64,000 nucleotides of DNA from positions 248,001-312,000 of the forward strand of contig NW_025407823.1 in NCBI RefSeq assembly GCF_003324165.1, given 5' to 3'. Both the position numbers and the translations under genes were made by a program. Every line of letters begins with the position of its first letter. Positions within the stretch are counted from its first letter, which is position 1. The DNA comes from Naegleria lovaniensis. Its lineage: Eukaryota; Heterolobosea; Eutetramitea; Acrasida; Naegleriidae. Shown piece by piece: positions 60,908-64,000 of this stretch. The notes below the pieces were generated by a model. The model did not search any database, was not told the DNA's origin, and saw only the letters and a list, made by a program, of their open reading frames with translations.

Positions 60908-62221
60908 ATGAAAAATTCTCTTCAACTTCTCTCCCGTTTCAACAACAACAACTTTTCTGTTCTCTCAAAACAACAAGCCTGTTTCTATGCAACAATACAA
61001 TCAAAGGCTGTTCGTTTTGAAAAGTTTGGTAATCCTTTGGAAGTTTTGAAGTAAGTGTTGGACATTGATGCACATCCGCGAGTATTAATTTGTTGTTTTT
61101 GAATATCCAAAATGAAAATTATTTTCATCACCAAATCATCACTATCATCTTTTTTACATGAACTTGCCCAATGCTTTCATCTTGCCCACTCGCATCATCA
61201 TCAAACTTATTAACACAAAAATTAAATCTCTTTCATCAATCCTGACAACATTTTGAATTTCAGAGTTGATGATGTTAACATTGATACTTCCGTTAAAGGC
61301 GACGAAGTTGTTGTCAAAATGTTGGCTGCTCCAATCAATCAAGCAGATATTAACACAGTTCAAGGAGTTTATGGTAGAAGACCAAATACCTTCCCAGCGA
61401 TTCCTGGTAACGAAGGTGTTGGTATTGTTGAAGAAGTGGGATCAAATGTAACTGGTATCAAAAAGGGTGATCATGTTATTCCATCCAGTGCAGGATTGGG
61501 AACCTGGAGAACTCATCTTGTGTGTAAAGCTGATAATCTTACCACCGTTTCCAAAGATTTACCAGTTGAATATGCTTCAATTCTCTCTGTTAACCCTTGT
61601 ACTGCTTATAGACTTCTCAATGATTTTGTTGACTTGAAGCAAGGTGATGTTATTATTCAAAACGGAGCCAACAGCATGGTCGGACTTTTGGTCATTCAAT
61701 TGGCTAAAATGCGTGGCATTCAAACGATTAACTTAATAAGACAAAGACCAAACTATGAATTAACCGTACAAAGATTGAAGGACTTAGGAGCTGATATTGT
61801 CATGCCTTATTCATTTTCTAATAACAACACTTCAATGAACCGTTTATTATCGGACATGCCAAAACCAAAATTGGCATTGAACTGTGTTGGTGGAGAGGCT
61901 GCTCGTGTTGTTGCCAAATATTTGGCTGACGACGGTGTCATGGTGACATATGGAGGAATGTCAAAACAACCAATTACACTTCCAACTGGACCTTTCATTT
62001 TTAATAATATTACACTTAAAGGTTTCTGGATGACCAAATGGGTTGAAACACATTCCAAGGAAGAGAGAAAGAAGATGATTGATGAATTGTCCAAACTTGT
62101 TGTTGACAAGAAGTTGTTGGCATTTATGGAAACATTCAAATTCTCTGAATTCAACTATGCTTTGGAGAAGAGCTTTGAGGAAAGTCGCGAGAGAAAGGTC
62201 GTTTTGAAGATGGATGAATAA
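60908..62221 (+). CDS. MECR: Mitochondrial trans-2-enoyl-ACP/CoA reductase (2 exons)
   Basis: Exons 60908-61050 and 61264-62221 (213-bp intron GTAAGT...TTCAG) give 366 residues. The N-terminal ~30 residues (MKNSLQLLSRFNNNN) are a typical mitochondrial presequence. GroES-like part: PINQADINTVQGVYGRRP, PGNEGVGIVEEVG, AGLGTWRTH. Rossmann part: IIQNGANSMVG, LNCVGGEA, VTYGGMSKQP. No zinc ligands, as in the ETR1/MECR branch. It performs the last step of mitochondrial type II fatty-acid synthesis (lipoate supply). Confidence 0.94.
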
Positions 62222-62361
62222 ATCAATGAGGAGAGAAGAAAAAGACATAACATATAAAAACCCAATTTGGGATATTGCTTGTGGGCAATAGTTTATTTAA
62301 TACAAATTGTAAAGTAATTATGGTCAAATGGTGAATGAACACCACATTAGGTGTGGGAGGG

Positions 62362-64000
62362 TCACTTGAAAAACGTGAATGTCTTTGAAAAGTAAGGGTA
62401 CAGCACAGTCTTGTACTTGGTAATGAGTATTTCTAAACTTCTAATGACTTTGTCTGTTTCCAGTCTGACAGATTCCAAATTAAGTGCAGATTGGTTGGCT
62501 TTGTCTTCCTTTCTTTTCAACACATTGAGAGAAATGACGCTTGCTAAACTTGAAGCAGTCATTTTGTTTTGTTGCGTCTTGGCAATGATCAGGTCAATGA
62601 GAGCCAAGAGCCAGTACAGTAAATGCTGATTCAATGGTGGAAGCTTTTGTACAGTTTCCAGAATGGCTTCATCATGGTCGCCACTCAAATTTACAAATTC
62701 ATCATACAAAGCATAGGTCAAGAGAGGTACAGGTAGTGATCTAAGGTAATCCTTTAAAAGAGAGGCTACAATTTTCACCATTCCACTTGAACGCTGTTTT
62801 TGCTCTATATCTTGAAGCATGATTTTCTCTTGTTCCAAAATAAAATTTCTAATTTCTCGATCTTCACACTTGTCATAGAGTTTCTTAAGAGCTAGCACAC
62901 TGTCTACTTTTCCTGGTATTCTGAAAATACCCTCCTCTACAGTCGATAAATCATCTGAAAGAAAAACAAACATGTCATGCACAACTTTTGGAAGACCTTT
63001 CCCATGTAATTTTTCACGATGGCGTGACATGACTTTTTCAATATCCACTCCAAATATTTGTGATTCTTCTCCAAGATTAATATCAATGGTTATTTCTCCG
63101 TGAGGAACTCCTTCGAGTGGTATGGTTAATATCATGGGTTCAAGTACTTGGACTTGATCCAATGAAATTTCAACACTTCCCAGGTCTATATTTTCACAAT
63201 AAGTGTGATTAATGAAAACAATGGAGTGAAATTTGGTGTTGCACCAAGTGTAAATTTTTTTGAAATTGAAAATTCACAGAATACAGTGTTGTTCAATAAT
63301 GAATCATTGTTTCAATCATCAATAATAATTCACAAAAAACTTACAATCATCATATTTCACATAATCATAATCATACACTTCCAAAGTCAACAACCAATTT
63401 TTTATCACTAAAACATCTCTAATATTATCCACAGTCAAAAACTCATTCGTAAATATTGGATTTAAAGTATTATAAATAATTTCAGTCTTTTTTTGTGCAA
63501 TAATTTTTCGATTCTTAAAGTCACACGGAGCCTTGTTCACATAGGGCGTATTTGCTGATGACGATTTAGTTTTTCCAATATTCTCTTCTTCCTGTCGATG
63601 AGTAGTGTCACACTCCAAGTTTGAACTGGTCGATGTCGAAGTGACATTTGTCATTTCATTGATTTGTGAAGGAGAAGAAGAATCATTCACCGATGATACC
63701 ACAGATCCATTCATTGCATTATTCGTTGTAGGACTTGGTGATTGATTATGATTCAAATAACTTTTACTGCTCACAATGGATAATCTTCCTCGAACATTGG
63801 CCGTGTTCACAGTAGGTGATGTTGAAGCGGATGAAACTCTTCGTGTTGTTGTGGTCATGACCATATTTGGAACAAGAGGTTGTTGTGATGTAAATGAAGA
63901 ATTTGTGGAATCTGTAATCTGCAAGTTCACAGAGGGTTGAGCTAGAATGGATTTATGATCTCGAATGATGGCTGATGGAGAAGGAAAGAGTTTTTCTTCA
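62362..64000 (-). CDS. C2-RhoGAP protein (cut by right edge)
   Basis: Exons 63345 and upwards (open to the window edge) and 63185-62362, joined by a 159-bp intron (GTAAGT...TATAG). The frame upstream of 63930 is open to 64000, so the N-terminus is missing. Order: Ser/Asn-rich region; C2 domain (AQKKTEIIYNTLNPIFTNEF, LEVYDYDYVKYDD|YLGSVEISL, the join completing the C2 strand); RhoGAP domain with the arginine finger in EEGIFRIPGKVDSV, ILKDYL-like SLLKDYLRSLPVPLL and the conserved TASSLASVISLNVL. It accelerates GTP hydrolysis by Rho/Rac; the C2 domain suggests membrane targeting. Confidence 0.9.

Overview
The window looks like nuclear chromosomal DNA of a heterolobosean amoeboflagellate, most likely a Naegleria species. 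The evidence is an AT-rich, very compact genome with intergenic gaps mostly under 300 bp, few and short GT-AG introns (about 40-270 bp), A-run start contexts (AAAAATG), CAA/poly-Q microsatellites, and a typical eukaryotic gene set that includes centriole/basal-body genes. The genus is inferred from protein content and gene style; no search was run. Where splicing is obvious I give exons; all spliced totals reported were checked to be a multiple of three.

Region 1 (1-25 kb) is ordinary, dense host gene space: a truncated ORF, a coiled-coil protein, VPS35 head-to-head with ribosomal protein eS4, a TPP1/shelterin-like OB-fold candidate, a three-exon unknown, a class I methyltransferase, cyclin L divergent from a CEP135/BLD10-like coiled-coil protein, a secreted or anchored trypsin-like protease, an alpha/beta hydrolase, a YjbQ-family gene with a strange intron, a fatty-acid desaturase-like enzyme, a large nuclear-type GTPase, a solitary 5S rRNA gene and a split F-box gene.

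Region 2 (25-33 kb) is accessory and decayed. An old broken P-loop ATPase gene has been hit by two full DNA transposons: a 3.0 kb P-superfamily-like element with 37-bp TIRs, and a 1.87 kb piggyBac element with 14-bp perfect TIRs flanked by ATAT. A damaged ubiquitin gene follows.

Region 3 (33-64 kb) returns to dense host genes: DCN1 neddylation ligase, GCLM, two coiled-coil genes, CCDC77, the small gamma-tubulin regulator MOZART1, a TMEM223-like protein, a Q-rich coiled-coil protein, a GST, tRNA-Ser(AGA), a papain-like protease gene with an inverted exon and a 7-nt microexon, a 3-exon unknown, a 7-exon RCC1-like gene, an F-box/WD40 protein, an OspF/SpvC-like phosphothreonine-lyase-domain protein, an ER M28 metallopeptidase, MECR/ETR1 and a C2-RhoGAP protein cut by the right edge.

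Themes: several centrosome or microtubule-organising genes (CEP135-like, CCDC77, MZT1) lie in the window, and E2F-like TTGGCGSG motifs occur in the promoters of the CEP135-like/cyclin L pair, of CCDC77 with its divergent neighbour, and of two other coiled-coil genes. The most unusual items are the phosphothreonine-lyase homologue, the TPP1-like candidate, the inverted protease exon, and the two intact-looking DNA transposons inside one dead gene.
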